Below are positions 1 to 6,731 of a stretch of 8,756 bases of DNA, piece after piece. Within the stretch, counting starts at the first letter, position 1. Every line of letters begins with the position of its first letter. The position numbers and the translations under genes were made by a program. The DNA comes from Deltaproteobacteria bacterium. Lineage in GTDB: Bacteria; Desulfobacterota_B; Binatia; UBA9968. Below the pieces are notes generated by a model that saw only the letters and a program-made list of their open reading frames with translations, searched no databases and was not told where the DNA came from. The DNA is taken from contig JAUXIP010000062.1 in NCBI GenBank assembly GCA_030620935.1, positions 1 to 8,756 on the forward strand, in the 5' to 3' direction.

Positions 1-1260
1 AGTCTCGTATTTGTCGCGACCCGGCGTGAATGGGGGAGTAAGAGGCGGAGGTGCTTCCGCTTCGAGTACGTTGTTCTGCACTCTCCGCGTCTTGTAAAAC
101 ACGGCCATATAACCCACGGTAAGTTGTAACTTCTTCCATGTATAACTGACACCCCCATTGAGAGTGAGAATGTCGGCTCCAGGAACAATAGGGCCCAGAG
201 TTTTGGCAGGGATGGGAGATTCGTCCAGCCCCAGACCTGCCATCAAATCCCAACGTTCGTCAAGGTGAAAGAGGGTTCCCAACCGGAGTGTACTGCTGTT
301 TTTCCAGTTGGCACTGATGGACAAACCGGGGATAGGAATGGCTCCCCCAAGAGCAGGGAGGGGAGTAGCAAATCTGACATTAAAACGTTCAAAGTCATCC
401 CATTTGGTCCAGTCGTAAACGAATTCAGAACTCCATCTGGGGGTCATTTGCCAGTAAATTCCTGCGCTCACCACAGACGGCAAGACTAGGCTACCCCCAC
501 CAGCTACTTTTGTCTTGGTAGACGTCCCATCGAAGTCCGTAAACTTTACCTTCGCGCCCTCAAATTCCAAATAGGTTCGACTTCTAAAAGAAAGGCCGAG
601 CTTGATCGGATTTGTAGGTTTGATGAGTAAGCCAAGATTAAAAGCAAATGCTTCGTCTGGACCCGTAAGTTTTGCTCCGCCATCGGGAGTCCCAACGCCA
701 AGCGCATCGAGAAAGATAGCTCTTGTCAGCGTGGTCGAGCCCCGGATAAAGCTAGCACCGGCGCCTATAGAAAGAAAATCAGAGGCCCGCCAGCCCACTG
801 CCCCGGTAAAATAAAGTGGTTTAAATTCGGAGCGAATGGCCGCAAACCTGGTCATGGCGTCCTTATCATAAGAGGTAGCTAAACCAAAGGGAGAGTAAGT
901 GCCGAAGCCTAATGTGAAGTTGGTCTGTGGAACATTATAGTTTGCAAAGAAACTGGGCAAAAAATTATCGTTTTTCCTATTAATCGACCTATCGCCACTG
1001 TTTGCGACATTGCTTAAGACATGGATGTAAGTAAGTCCTCCAGCGATTTCGTTTCCTTCGATTTCAGTGAGTGCCGCCGGGTTATAATAAACGGCAGAAG
1101 GGTCATCCACCCCGGCAGTCAGGGCATTAGACAGAGCTATTCCCTTGGCTGTCTGGTGGGGAATGGCATAGCCTCCGGCGGAAACGACACCAGAACTACA
1201 GAATGGCAACAATAGAAAGAAAACAGCTGTTCTAATAGCGAATGATAACAGTGACGCCAC
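1..1260 (-). CDS. FadL/TodX-family outer-membrane transport protein, C-terminus outside window
   Basis: The minus strand is open without a stop from GTG at 1260 to the left edge, giving 420 codons; the C-terminus is missing. FadL-family proteins are outer-membrane beta-barrels that admit long-chain fatty acids or aromatic hydrocarbons. Residues 1-28 form a signal peptide (hydrophobic AVFFLLLPF core) with likely cleavage after VSA, so the mature protein begins GGYAIPHQ. The family signature follows at about residues 52-63 (DDPSAVYYNPAA). The rest alternates short aromatic/hydrophobic strands with polar turns, as in a barrel (LGFGTYSPFG, LSIGAGASFI, LGLSFRSRTYLEF, EFVYDWTKWDDF, LTLNGGVSYTWKKLQLTVGY). 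GTG is the only start that leaves a whole signal peptide, because an in-frame TAA lies three codons upstream; an AAGGG sits 11 nt before it. It is divergent from the HTH gene. Family call is firm; the substrate cannot be read from the sequence. Confidence 0.9.
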   Translation of the reverse strand, partial: MASLLSFAIRTAVFFLLLPFCSSGVVSAGGYAIPHQTAKGIALSNALTAGVDDPSAVYYNPAALTEIEGNEIAGGLTYIHVLSNVANSGDRSINRKNDNFLPSFFANYNVPQTNFTLGFGTYSPFGLATSYDKDAMTRFAAIRSEFKPLYFTGAVGWRASDFLSIGAGASFIRGSTTLTRAIFLDALGVGTPDGGAKLTGPDEAFAFNLGLLIKPTNPIKLGLSFRSRTYLEFEGAKVKFTDFDGTSTKTKVAGGGSLVLPSVVSAGIYWQMTPRWSSEFVYDWTKWDDFERFNVRFATPLPALGGAIPIPGLSISANWKNSSTLRLGTLFHLDERWDLMAGLGLDESPIPAKTLGPIVPGADILTLNGGVSYTWKKLQLTVGYMAVFYKTRRVQNNVLEAEAPPPLTPPFTPGRDKYET

Positions 1261-1274
1261 GCTATCTTAAGCCC

Positions 1275-1303
1275 TTGACTAATAGACACAACTAAAATAT
1301 ATC
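1275..1303 (+). promoter_or_regulatory. Sigma-70-like promoter for the HTH gene
   Basis: TTGACT (1275-1280, 5 of 6 consensus) is followed after 17 bp by TATATC (1298-1303, 4 of 6). A transcript would start near 1310, about 35 nt before the HTH gene's ATG. The segment lies in the 84-bp divergent gap between the FadL-type gene and the HTH gene. An AT-rich stretch here (TATATT on the minus strand at 1294-1299) could serve as the -10 of the opposing FadL promoter, but I see no good -35 for it. Confidence 0.5.
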
Positions 1304-1334
1304 TCAGAAAAATTTTGCCAGAGGGTGTCATAAA

Positions 1335-1339
1335 GGAGG
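1335..1339 (+). promoter_or_regulatory. Shine-Dalgarno that fixes the HTH start
   Basis: A perfect GGAGG, within AAAGGAGGGG, ends 5 nt before ATG 1345. It rules against the longer in-frame TTG start at 1315, whose coding sequence would contain this ribosome-binding site. Confidence 0.8.
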
Positions 1340-1344
1340 GGCGA

Positions 1345-1536
1345 ATGCAAGAGATGTTATTAACAACTGAACAGGTTGCCCGGTATCTCAAAGTAGACAA
1401 ATTCACTGTTTATCGATTGGTAGCCCAGAGAAAGATCCCTGCTTTCAAAGTGGGCAACCAATGGCGGTATAAAAGAAACATGATAGATGCTTGGCTGATG
1501 AGGAACTCCAATATAAGAAGGAAAGAAGCGCATTAA
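1345..1536 (+). CDS. Small excisionase/MerR-type helix-turn-helix DNA-binding protein
   Basis: A 63-residue protein made almost entirely of one HTH_17/excisionase-family DNA-binding domain. The segment LLTTEQVARYLKVDKFTVYR (residues 5-24) forms the helix-turn-helix, and KIPAFKVGNQWRYKR (about 30-44) is the typical beta wing, followed by a short helix (MIDAWL) and a basic tail (RRKEAH). Proteins of this family act as small transcription factors (BldC-like) or as phage excisionases. There is no integrase, att site or phage gene nearby, so a chromosomal regulator is more likely. Its place between a divergent FadL-type gene and a signalling cluster suggests it regulates one or both; that is inference. 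A strong Shine-Dalgarno at 1335-1339 sets the start. No clear terminator follows the stop codon, so read-through toward the kinase at 1949 is possible. Confidence 0.85.
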   Translation: MQEMLLTTEQVARYLKVDKFTVYRLVAQRKIPAFKVGNQWRYKRNMIDAWLMRNSNIRRKEAH

Positions 1537-1948
1537 TACAGATACAGAGCTTGTGTGTCGTATGGGCTCTCTTCATGACAGGAGAGACGCCTGCGGGGAA
1601 ATGATCGCGAGCTGAAGTGCAAGCGCTTCGAGTGAGTCCTGCCAGGGTGGCAAATCCGGTTAGTTCAGTTATTCTTCCCCTTGCCAAGAACGGTTTTTCT
1701 GTGCTTCGATATAATTACACGAGCCACGTGGGCAGAAGCGAAGGGAAAATTGTCTGTAGTTCCTTGGAAAGCATGAGAAAGGACATCGACGGAGCGCTCG
1801 ATTTTGTCAAGAATGCGTTATATGCTTCCAGAAGGGTAGCTGCCTATAGTCGTAGTCATAGTACCCCTAAGATGGCTGATTGCACTGTCTTAAACCATGT
1901 CGTAGCTACATCATTCCAGTTTCCTACGCAATTGCACGGTGCCTCTTA
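1537..1948. other. 412-bp stretch without an intact gene
   Basis: This gap between the HTH gene and the kinase holds two pieces of apparent decayed coding sequence, listed separately: a LuxD-like hydrolase fragment (about 1674-1814) and a stub resembling upstream kinase coding sequence (1880-1948). Positions 1537-1616 show nothing convincing beyond a weak CTCTC/GAGAG hairpin (1567-1586) without a T tract. No good sigma-70 or sigma-54 promoter for the kinase was seen, so the kinase may depend on transcription from the HTH promoter. Confidence 0.55.
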
Positions 1949-1949
1949 A
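1617..1949 (+). pseudogene. Remnant of a LuxD-like alpha/beta hydrolase (acyltransferase/thioesterase type)
   Basis: A 110-codon frame opens with GTG and contains, at residues about 20-66 (nt 1674-1814), a block that resembles the N-terminal part of LuxD-type alpha/beta hydrolases: LAKNGFSVLRY, then HVGRSEGKI, then SLESMRKDIDGALDFVKN. LuxD itself has NGF-x-V-x-RY ... HVG-x-S-x-G here. Both ends of the family are absent: the upstream substrate-pocket strand is not recognisable, and the frame loses similarity just before the strand and nucleophile-serine elbow should appear. Residues after about 66 look like random translation. The frame has no Shine-Dalgarno. Its TAA (1947-1949) shares an A with the kinase ATG (TAATG), which may couple their translation or be chance. 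Best read as a truncated relic; a short real peptide is the alternative. Confidence 0.45.
1880..1948 (+). pseudogene. Residual upstream coding sequence of the kinase, cut by an in-frame TGA
   Basis: In the kinase frame, the 23 codons before ATG 1949 (opening at TTG 1880) read ...YIIPVSYAIARCLL and then MKIDIAVKKG. In the many multi-TM kinases of this type I know, the junction reads like 'YAIvRyRLMDIDI.IKKG', where the preceding residues end an upstream membrane helix. Similarity therefore seems to extend past the ATG, yet TGA at 1877, TAA at 1868 and TAG at 1859 block the frame. This suggests a 5' truncation. Alternatively TTG 1880 is the true start, giving 506 residues; it has no convincing Shine-Dalgarno. 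Confidence 0.4.
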
Positions 1950-3400
1950 TGAAGATCGACATCGCAGTCAAAAAAGGTTTTATCTATGCTTTGCTTTTAT
2001 TAGGGCTTGTGGTTCCTTGCTATCTGTTGTTCATATGGGCACAAAAGGCTGCTTTCGGCACCCTCAATTACTCTTTCTCCTTAGTCAGTTTGGTTCTTTT
2101 TATTGTGGTTGGGTTTCTGTTCGCTAAGTTCCGTTATAAAACCGAAGAGGCTCTGGAGCGTGTCCTGTTCAAGAAGCGGTACGATTACCGGGAAACCTTG
2201 TTGCGTTCTAGCCGGGATATGGTCTCCATCGTGGATCTTGAGACCCTCTCTGAGAACCTTCTCCAAACAGTAGGAAAGGCGCTAGGGATTGAGAAGACGT
2301 CTCTATTTCTTTCCGATGAGATCAAAGGATCACTGAGTCTCAAAGCGAGCATCGGCTTGGATACGGACCGATTGCAAAAATCCGCGCTTCTTCGAGAGGA
2401 CCCTTTGCTTCAGAAGCTTATGGTAACTTCCGAGCCTCTCGTTCGAGAGGTGGTGGAAATGGCCCGCGATGGGCCAGAGGAAACAAGGATCGCCGAAAGA
2501 ATGGCTCAGCTTGAGGCGGAGGTCAGTTTGCCCCTTGTGTCCAAGGACAGGCTCATTGGGGTATTGAATATGGGGCACAAACAAGGCAGAGAGACATACT
2601 CCCATGAAGACCTCGAGGTTCTTTCCACCCTGGCTAACCAAGCCGCCATTGCAATTGAAAACGCGCGCCTTTACGACAACCTCAAACAGTCGCAGAATAT
2701 CATCAGGCGCGCAGATCGGCTCTCCTCCCTGGGAATGTTGACGGCCGGGCTTGCCCACGAAATTCGCAACCCTCTGGTGGCAATCCGAACTTTTACACAG
2801 CTTCTTCCCGAACGCTACGGCGACGTAGAGTTCCGAAATAACTTTCAGGCGGTTGCCCTGAAAGAAGTGGATCGCATCTGTGGATTGGTCAATGACCTTT
2901 TGAGTTTCGCACGTCCCTCGACCCCTAATGTATCGGCCGAGGACGTTAACAATATTGTGGAAAGCACGGCTCGAATCCTGGAGACCGAGGCGAAAGAGAA
3001 TGACGTAAGGATTCATCTCGACCTGGCTCCCAGTCTTCCAAATATATCAATTGACAAGGAACAGATAAAACAGGTATTGATGAATTTTGTCCTCAATGCT
3101 ATTCAAGCGATTGAGGGTGGGGGAGTGGTCGAGCTCAGCACACGGTTGTTTGCCAAGGCCGGGTCGGAACCGTTTGTTCAGATCGGCGTTCGAGATTCCG
3201 GAGTAGGGATCGCCGTCAAGGATCTGGAGAACATTTTCAACCCCTTCTTTACCACGAAAAAAGAGGGCAGCGGTCTTGGGCTTTCTATTTCCCATCAGAT
3301 AGTGCAGGAGCACGGAGGATCCATCGTCGTAGACAGCAAGCTGGACGAAGGGTCCACCTTTTTAATCAATTTGCCGGTTAGCAGGCCTCTAAAATATTAG
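1949..3400 (+). CDS. Membrane-anchored GAF-domain sensor histidine kinase
   Basis: A 483-residue kinase. Two membrane helices (about 11-31 and 42-61) are separated by only about 10 residues, so sensing is probably cytoplasmic or within the membrane. A basic linker leads to a GAF domain (about 95-245, ending in the typical NQAAIAIENARLYDNL helix). The DHp domain carries H-box GLAHEIRNPL with phosphoacceptor His270. The ATPase domain has the N-box LMNFVLNAIQAI (Asn383), G1 DSGVGI (416-421), F-box NPFFTTK and G2 GSGLGLS (440-446), so it should be active. It lies 7 nt upstream of the pseudo-enzyme gene and in the same run as the NtrC-type activator, its likely phosphotransfer partner. No clear Shine-Dalgarno precedes ATG 1949; the ATG overlaps the stop of the hydrolase remnant. 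Related kinases have extra N-terminal membrane helices that this one seems to have lost. Confidence 0.9.
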   Translation: MKIDIAVKKGFIYALLLLGLVVPCYLLFIWAQKAAFGTLNYSFSLVSLVLFIVVGFLFAKFRYKTEEALERVLFKKRYDYRETLLRSSRDMVSIVDLETLSENLLQTVGKALGIEKTSLFLSDEIKGSLSLKASIGLDTDRLQKSALLREDPLLQKLMVTSEPLVREVVEMARDGPEETRIAERMAQLEAEVSLPLVSKDRLIGVLNMGHKQGRETYSHEDLEVLSTLANQAAIAIENARLYDNLKQSQNIIRRADRLSSLGMLTAGLAHEIRNPLVAIRTFTQLLPERYGDVEFRNNFQAVALKEVDRICGLVNDLLSFARPSTPNVSAEDVNNIVESTARILETEAKENDVRIHLDLAPSLPNISIDKEQIKQVLMNFVLNAIQAIEGGGVVELSTRLFAKAGSEPFVQIGVRDSGVGIAVKDLENIFNPFFTTKKEGSGLGLSISHQIVQEHGGSIVVDSKLDEGSTFLINLPVSRPLKY

Positions 3401-3405
3401 AGGCT
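3384..3405 (+). promoter_or_regulatory. Hairpin over the kinase stop codon, enclosing the next gene's Shine-Dalgarno
   Basis: CCTCTAA (3386-3392) and TTAGAGG (3397-3403) pair perfectly around the loop AATA. A G-C pair (3385/3404) and a G-T wobble (3384/3405) extend the stem. The 3' arm contains both the kinase TAG (3398-3400) and AGAGG (3399-3403), the only Shine-Dalgarno for ATG 3408. No T tract follows, so this is not an intrinsic terminator. A ribosome finishing the kinase would melt the stem, giving translational coupling. Confidence 0.5.
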
Positions 3406-3407
3406 GG

Positions 3408-5294
3408 ATGCCCGGCCTCAAATCCATGAAAAAAATCTTGGTCGTTGATGAGTCTCGGGCCGTCCGCGAAACCCTCGCTTTTATTTTGGGGAGCGACTAT
3501 ACCGTCGTCGAGTGCTCTTCTCTCCCGGAAGAGAGTATCTTTGCCGGGAACGAGAAGGCGGATCTATTGATCCTGGGAATCTCAGCTCGGTTGGCCTCGG
3601 ATACCTCCGCTCTTTTGAGGACCACGTCACAAGTTCCTGTCCCCGTCCTTTTCCTTGTGGACTCCAGATCCACAATGAGTTTTTTGGAGACCCAAGGGGA
3701 GTCCAATTTCTTGGCAAAGCCTTTTAACCCCTACGCATTGGAGGAAAAAGTAGGTCAGCTTTTAGTCCAGCGCGATCGTTCCTCAGTTGCATCATCTTTA
3801 CCTTCCATGAAAAGAAATGAATTAGGCCGGCATCTTGATTTTCCTCGTGTCCCTGCCTTCAGTTCCGCCTTGGCCAAAAGGTATGCTCTAACGGCTCTAC
3901 CTATACTTATCGTGGGAGAAACGGGGTGTGGCCAGGAACGGGTGGCCCAGGCTCTGCATTATTTAAACAACCGAGCCGGAGCCTGGATCGCCAACTATGC
4001 TTCAGGGATGACTCAAGACGATCTCCCGCAACAACTTAGCCAGATATCTAGGAGAGAGCACGGGTCTCCTCAACCGGTTACCCTTTTTCTCAGCGGGATC
4101 GAAACCCTTCACCCTTTAAACCAGTCCTCGCTCTTGGATTGTATAGAAAGGGAAGAGGAAAGAGGAAGGCATTTTTGGCTCCTCTCTAGCTCCCGGGTCG
4201 ATTTGTTGGAAAAAGTTTATCAGGGAGAGTTTCTTGATGTTCTTTATTATCGCCTGGCGACATTAACGCTCCGGCTTCCGCCTCTGAGAGAGAGGCAAAA
4301 TGACATCCCTTCCCTGGTCTCTTTATTGGCTCAGGAGTATGGGGAATATCTTGGTCTTGGAAAAGTAAGTTTTTCTCCTGACGCCGTGGATCGGCTTTGC
4401 AACTATCTCTGGTTTGGGAACTTAAATGAAATGGAGGCAGTGATTGCCAGGACCCTGGCTACTCAGAGAAAAGATGTCATACAAGCTTCAGACCTGATTC
4501 TAGGGTTTCCGGAGGAGGGCCGGCAATCTCTTCCTCCCAAGGCACGGGAGGAGCCGATCTCTGAAGAAAGAGGGGAAAAAGAAACTTCCAGCGTTCCAGA
4601 TCTAAAGGATCAGGGGTCGTCCGGCGTCAAACAGTCAACCAATGGGGACTATCGGGGCATCAGAGTTTTTATCAACGAGCTGGCTCATGAGCTCAAGAAC
4701 CCCATGGTTACGATCAAAACATTCGCCCAACTTTTGGGAGATAGGTTCGACGACGCGATCTTCCGGACCCGTTTCCGGGAGGCAGTGGGCGGCGATATCG
4801 AGCGCATGGATGAATTATTGGAAGCCTTGCTGGATTTTTCTCGGTTTTCCCATCCGGTTGTTGAAAAGACTCAGCTCTATGGGCTGTTGCGCGGAGTTCT
4901 CGATGAAATTTCTTCCGAGTGTATCAAAAGGGAAGCAAGCGTGCGCTGGATCAGACAGGGAGAAACGGCGGAAGTTTGTGTTGATGAAGCGCAGCTTCGC
5001 TATGCATTTAAAAATATTGTTCGAGCGGTCTTGACGCAAGTGAGGCCAAAGGGTGAAATTGAAATAGACATGGAAGGAGAGGGAAGAGTAACCGTTGGCT
5101 TTGTTCGGGAGGCGGATCACATAAGCTCATTCACCCATTATCTCGACCGTTCCTCTGTCACGATGGAAGAGGAGGCCTTGCCACTGCGGATCCTTCTTGC
5201 CAAAATCCTCCTGGAGAGAAACGGTGGAGGGATCGAGGTCAACCATTTCAGTGGAGGAAAAGTGCTGATCCGGACGGAACTTCCCGTCTCCTAG
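3408..5294 (+). CDS. Triple pseudo-enzyme: degenerate receiver + degenerate sigma-54 AAA+ + degenerate histidine kinase
   Basis: A 628-residue fully open frame. Residues about 8-120 are a receiver fold (ILVVDES, Lys104 kept) whose phosphoacceptor Asp is Gly57 (ADLLILGIS). Residues about 145-365 are an NtrC-type AAA+ fold: Walker A is GETGCGQE (Lys to Gln176), Walker B is TLFLSGIE (Asp-Glu to Ser229-Gly230), the GAFTGA loop is absent, the arginine-finger region reads GEFLDVLYYRL, and sensor II reads WFGNLNEME (Arg to Asn340). A charged, low-complexity linker (371-417) replaces the Fis HTH. Residues about 418-628 are a kinase core with an intact H-box (LAHELKNP, His427), but the N-box Asn is Arg539 and no G1 or G2 glycine box is visible. 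ATPase, autokinase and phosphoacceptor activities are thus improbable; His427 might still be phosphorylated in trans. A scaffold, decoy or partner-binding role is inferred. The start is ATG 3408 (AGAGG 4 nt upstream); ATG 3426 lacks a Shine-Dalgarno. Confidence 0.85.
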   Translation: MPGLKSMKKILVVDESRAVRETLAFILGSDYTVVECSSLPEESIFAGNEKADLLILGISARLASDTSALLRTTSQVPVPVLFLVDSRSTMSFLETQGESNFLAKPFNPYALEEKVGQLLVQRDRSSVASSLPSMKRNELGRHLDFPRVPAFSSALAKRYALTALPILIVGETGCGQERVAQALHYLNNRAGAWIANYASGMTQDDLPQQLSQISRREHGSPQPVTLFLSGIETLHPLNQSSLLDCIEREEERGRHFWLLSSSRVDLLEKVYQGEFLDVLYYRLATLTLRLPPLRERQNDIPSLVSLLAQEYGEYLGLGKVSFSPDAVDRLCNYLWFGNLNEMEAVIARTLATQRKDVIQASDLILGFPEEGRQSLPPKAREEPISEERGEKETSSVPDLKDQGSSGVKQSTNGDYRGIRVFINELAHELKNPMVTIKTFAQLLGDRFDDAIFRTRFREAVGGDIERMDELLEALLDFSRFSHPVVEKTQLYGLLRGVLDEISSECIKREASVRWIRQGETAEVCVDEAQLRYAFKNIVRAVLTQVRPKGEIEIDMEGEGRVTVGFVREADHISSFTHYLDRSSVTMEEEALPLRILLAKILLERNGGGIEVNHFSGGKVLIRTELPVS

Positions 5295-5324
5295 CTGCTG
5301 GATATTGCAAGGTATTAGAAGAAT

Positions 5325-6731
5325 ATGAATCAACCATCCCTGCTTGTTGTTGACGATGAATCCAGCGTGAGGGAGTCCCTGCGCCTTATTTTCGGTAAGG
5401 ATTTCCGAGTTTCCGAGGCGAAATCCAGCGAGGAAGCGATCCGGAGAGTTAAGGAAGACAGTCCTGAGATTGTTCTGCTGGACATCCTGATGCCCGGAAC
5501 CGATGGAATCGAGGTCCTCAAGGAAATCAAGGTCATTGATCCTGAGAGTCAGGTGATTATGCTGACGGCCTTGAATACTGCTCGCACGGCATTTATGGCA
5601 AAAGGGTCTGGGGCCTTTGACTATGTCACGAAGCCCTTTGATGTGAACGAGCTGCGCCTCAGAGTGAATCGGGCCCTCGAGAAGATTCAGTTATCCAGAG
5701 AACTGGAGCGACTGAAGGAGGAGGTAGGGCGGAAATACGGCATGGACAACGTCGTCGGGAAGTCCCAGGCGATGGTTGATGTTTTTAAAATAGTGAGCAG
5801 GGGGGCGGCCAGAAAGAGCACGGTTTTGGTTACCGGTGAGAGTGGGACCGGGAAAGAGATCGTCGCCCGGGCGATTCACTACAACAGTAAGCGACGCACT
5901 AAGCCGTACGTCATAGTGAACTGTGCCGCTTTGCCCGATACCCTTATTGAAAGCGAGCTTTTCGGTTATGAAAGGGGCGCTTTTACCAACGCTCACCAAA
6001 AAAAGATCGGACATTTCGAGTTGGCGCATGGCGGGACCCTTTTCCTCGACGAGATTGGAGAGTTGAATTTAGGAACTCAGGCCAAGCTCCTTAGAGCTAT
6101 AGAGACGGAAACTTTCACCCGTCTCGGCGGGACCGAGGAAAGCAAGGTCGATATCCGGCTGATCGCCGCCAGCAACCGAGATCTTGAAAAAGCAGTCAAG
6201 GTGGGAAGCTTCCGAGCCGATCTCTTTTATCGGCTCAATGTCGTTTGCATACATCTTCCTCTTCTAAGAGAAAGAAAAGAAGACATTCCCCTCCTCCTCG
6301 ATCATTTCCTTAAAACCAAGGCCAAGGAGAACTCCGTCATTCCCAAGACGCTTTCAGCCGAAGTAGTGGATTGTTTTATGTCTTATCCGTGGCCTGGAAA
6401 CGTCAGAGAATTGGAGAATCTCATCGAGCGCCTCACTATTTTATCGCCCCGTGAGATCATAACGTTTCAGGACCTGCCTAAAGGGATGCACGACAGGGAT
6501 CAGACGGCTTCTCTGAAAGAGGAAGTGCTTAGGGGTTCCCGCCCGCTGAGCGATGCCGTGGACGAGTTTGAGCGCGAGCTTATCGTGCGGGCGCTTGAAA
6601 AAACCGGGTTTAACCGGACCAAAGCCGCCTCCCTGTTGGGGACCAGCCGGAGGATTCTTCGGTATAGAATGGAGAAACTAAAAATCAGCGAGGATAGTTC
6701 AGTTAGGAACCACACAAAACTGTCCGAATAG
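5325..6731 (+). CDS. NtrC-family sigma-54-dependent response regulator
   Basis: A 468-residue activator with the full NtrC layout. The receiver (about 5-120) has Asp10/Asp11, phosphoacceptor Asp53 (LLDILMPG), Thr81 and Lys103. The AAA+ domain (about 142-370) has Walker A GESGTGKE (171-178), Walker B GGTLFLDEIGEL (Asp242-Glu243), arginine fingers in GSFRADLFYRL, and sensor II WPGNVRELEN (356-365). The sigma-54 contact loop reads GAFTNA (218-223) instead of GAFTGA. A Fis-type HTH (about 413-455, KTGFNRTKAASLLGTSRR) ends the protein. When phosphorylated it should oligomerise, bind upstream sites and remodel sigma-54 holoenzyme. It follows the pseudo-enzyme gene by 30 nt with only a weak ribosome-binding site (AAGG, 12 nt away). 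The upstream GAF kinase is the natural phosphodonor, and the sigma-54 promoter at 6914-6929 is the nearest plausible target. Confidence 0.95.
   Translation: MNQPSLLVVDDESSVRESLRLIFGKDFRVSEAKSSEEAIRRVKEDSPEIVLLDILMPGTDGIEVLKEIKVIDPESQVIMLTALNTARTAFMAKGSGAFDYVTKPFDVNELRLRVNRALEKIQLSRELERLKEEVGRKYGMDNVVGKSQAMVDVFKIVSRGAARKSTVLVTGESGTGKEIVARAIHYNSKRRTKPYVIVNCAALPDTLIESELFGYERGAFTNAHQKKIGHFELAHGGTLFLDEIGELNLGTQAKLLRAIETETFTRLGGTEESKVDIRLIAASNRDLEKAVKVGSFRADLFYRLNVVCIHLPLLRERKEDIPLLLDHFLKTKAKENSVIPKTLSAEVVDCFMSYPWPGNVRELENLIERLTILSPREIITFQDLPKGMHDRDQTASLKEEVLRGSRPLSDAVDEFERELIVRALEKTGFNRTKAASLLGTSRRILRYRMEKLKISEDSSVRNHTKLSE

Noticed and set aside
1300..1330. TGGCA followed by a T-rich stretch on the minus strand, as a possible sigma-54 promoter for the FadL-type gene
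   Set aside because: The -24 half fits, but at the correct spacing the -12 element lacks the required GC.
1137..1406. 89-codon minus-strand frame crossing the divergent promoter region
   Set aside because: It is out of frame with the FadL-type protein, whose signal peptide and NPAA motif are unmistakable, and it overlaps the HTH gene.
1345..1536. Phage or integrative-element excisionase
   Set aside because: The fold matches the excisionase family, but no integrase, attachment repeat or other mobile-element gene is visible, so a chromosomal regulator is more likely.
2330..3016. 228-codon open frame on the minus strand inside the kinase gene
   Set aside because: It lies antisense to the GAF and HisKA coding sequence, shows no recognisable domain and has no supporting context; it is a shadow of the kinase frame.
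3515..3537. CTCTC/GAGAG inverted repeat early in the pseudo-enzyme gene
   Set aside because: It is short, lies inside coding sequence and has no linked regulatory element.
4642..5034. 130-codon plus-strand frame inside the pseudo-enzyme gene
   Set aside because: It is out of frame with a well-supported domain-bearing frame, its protein is Trp/Ser-rich without family features, and there is no separate ribosome-binding site.
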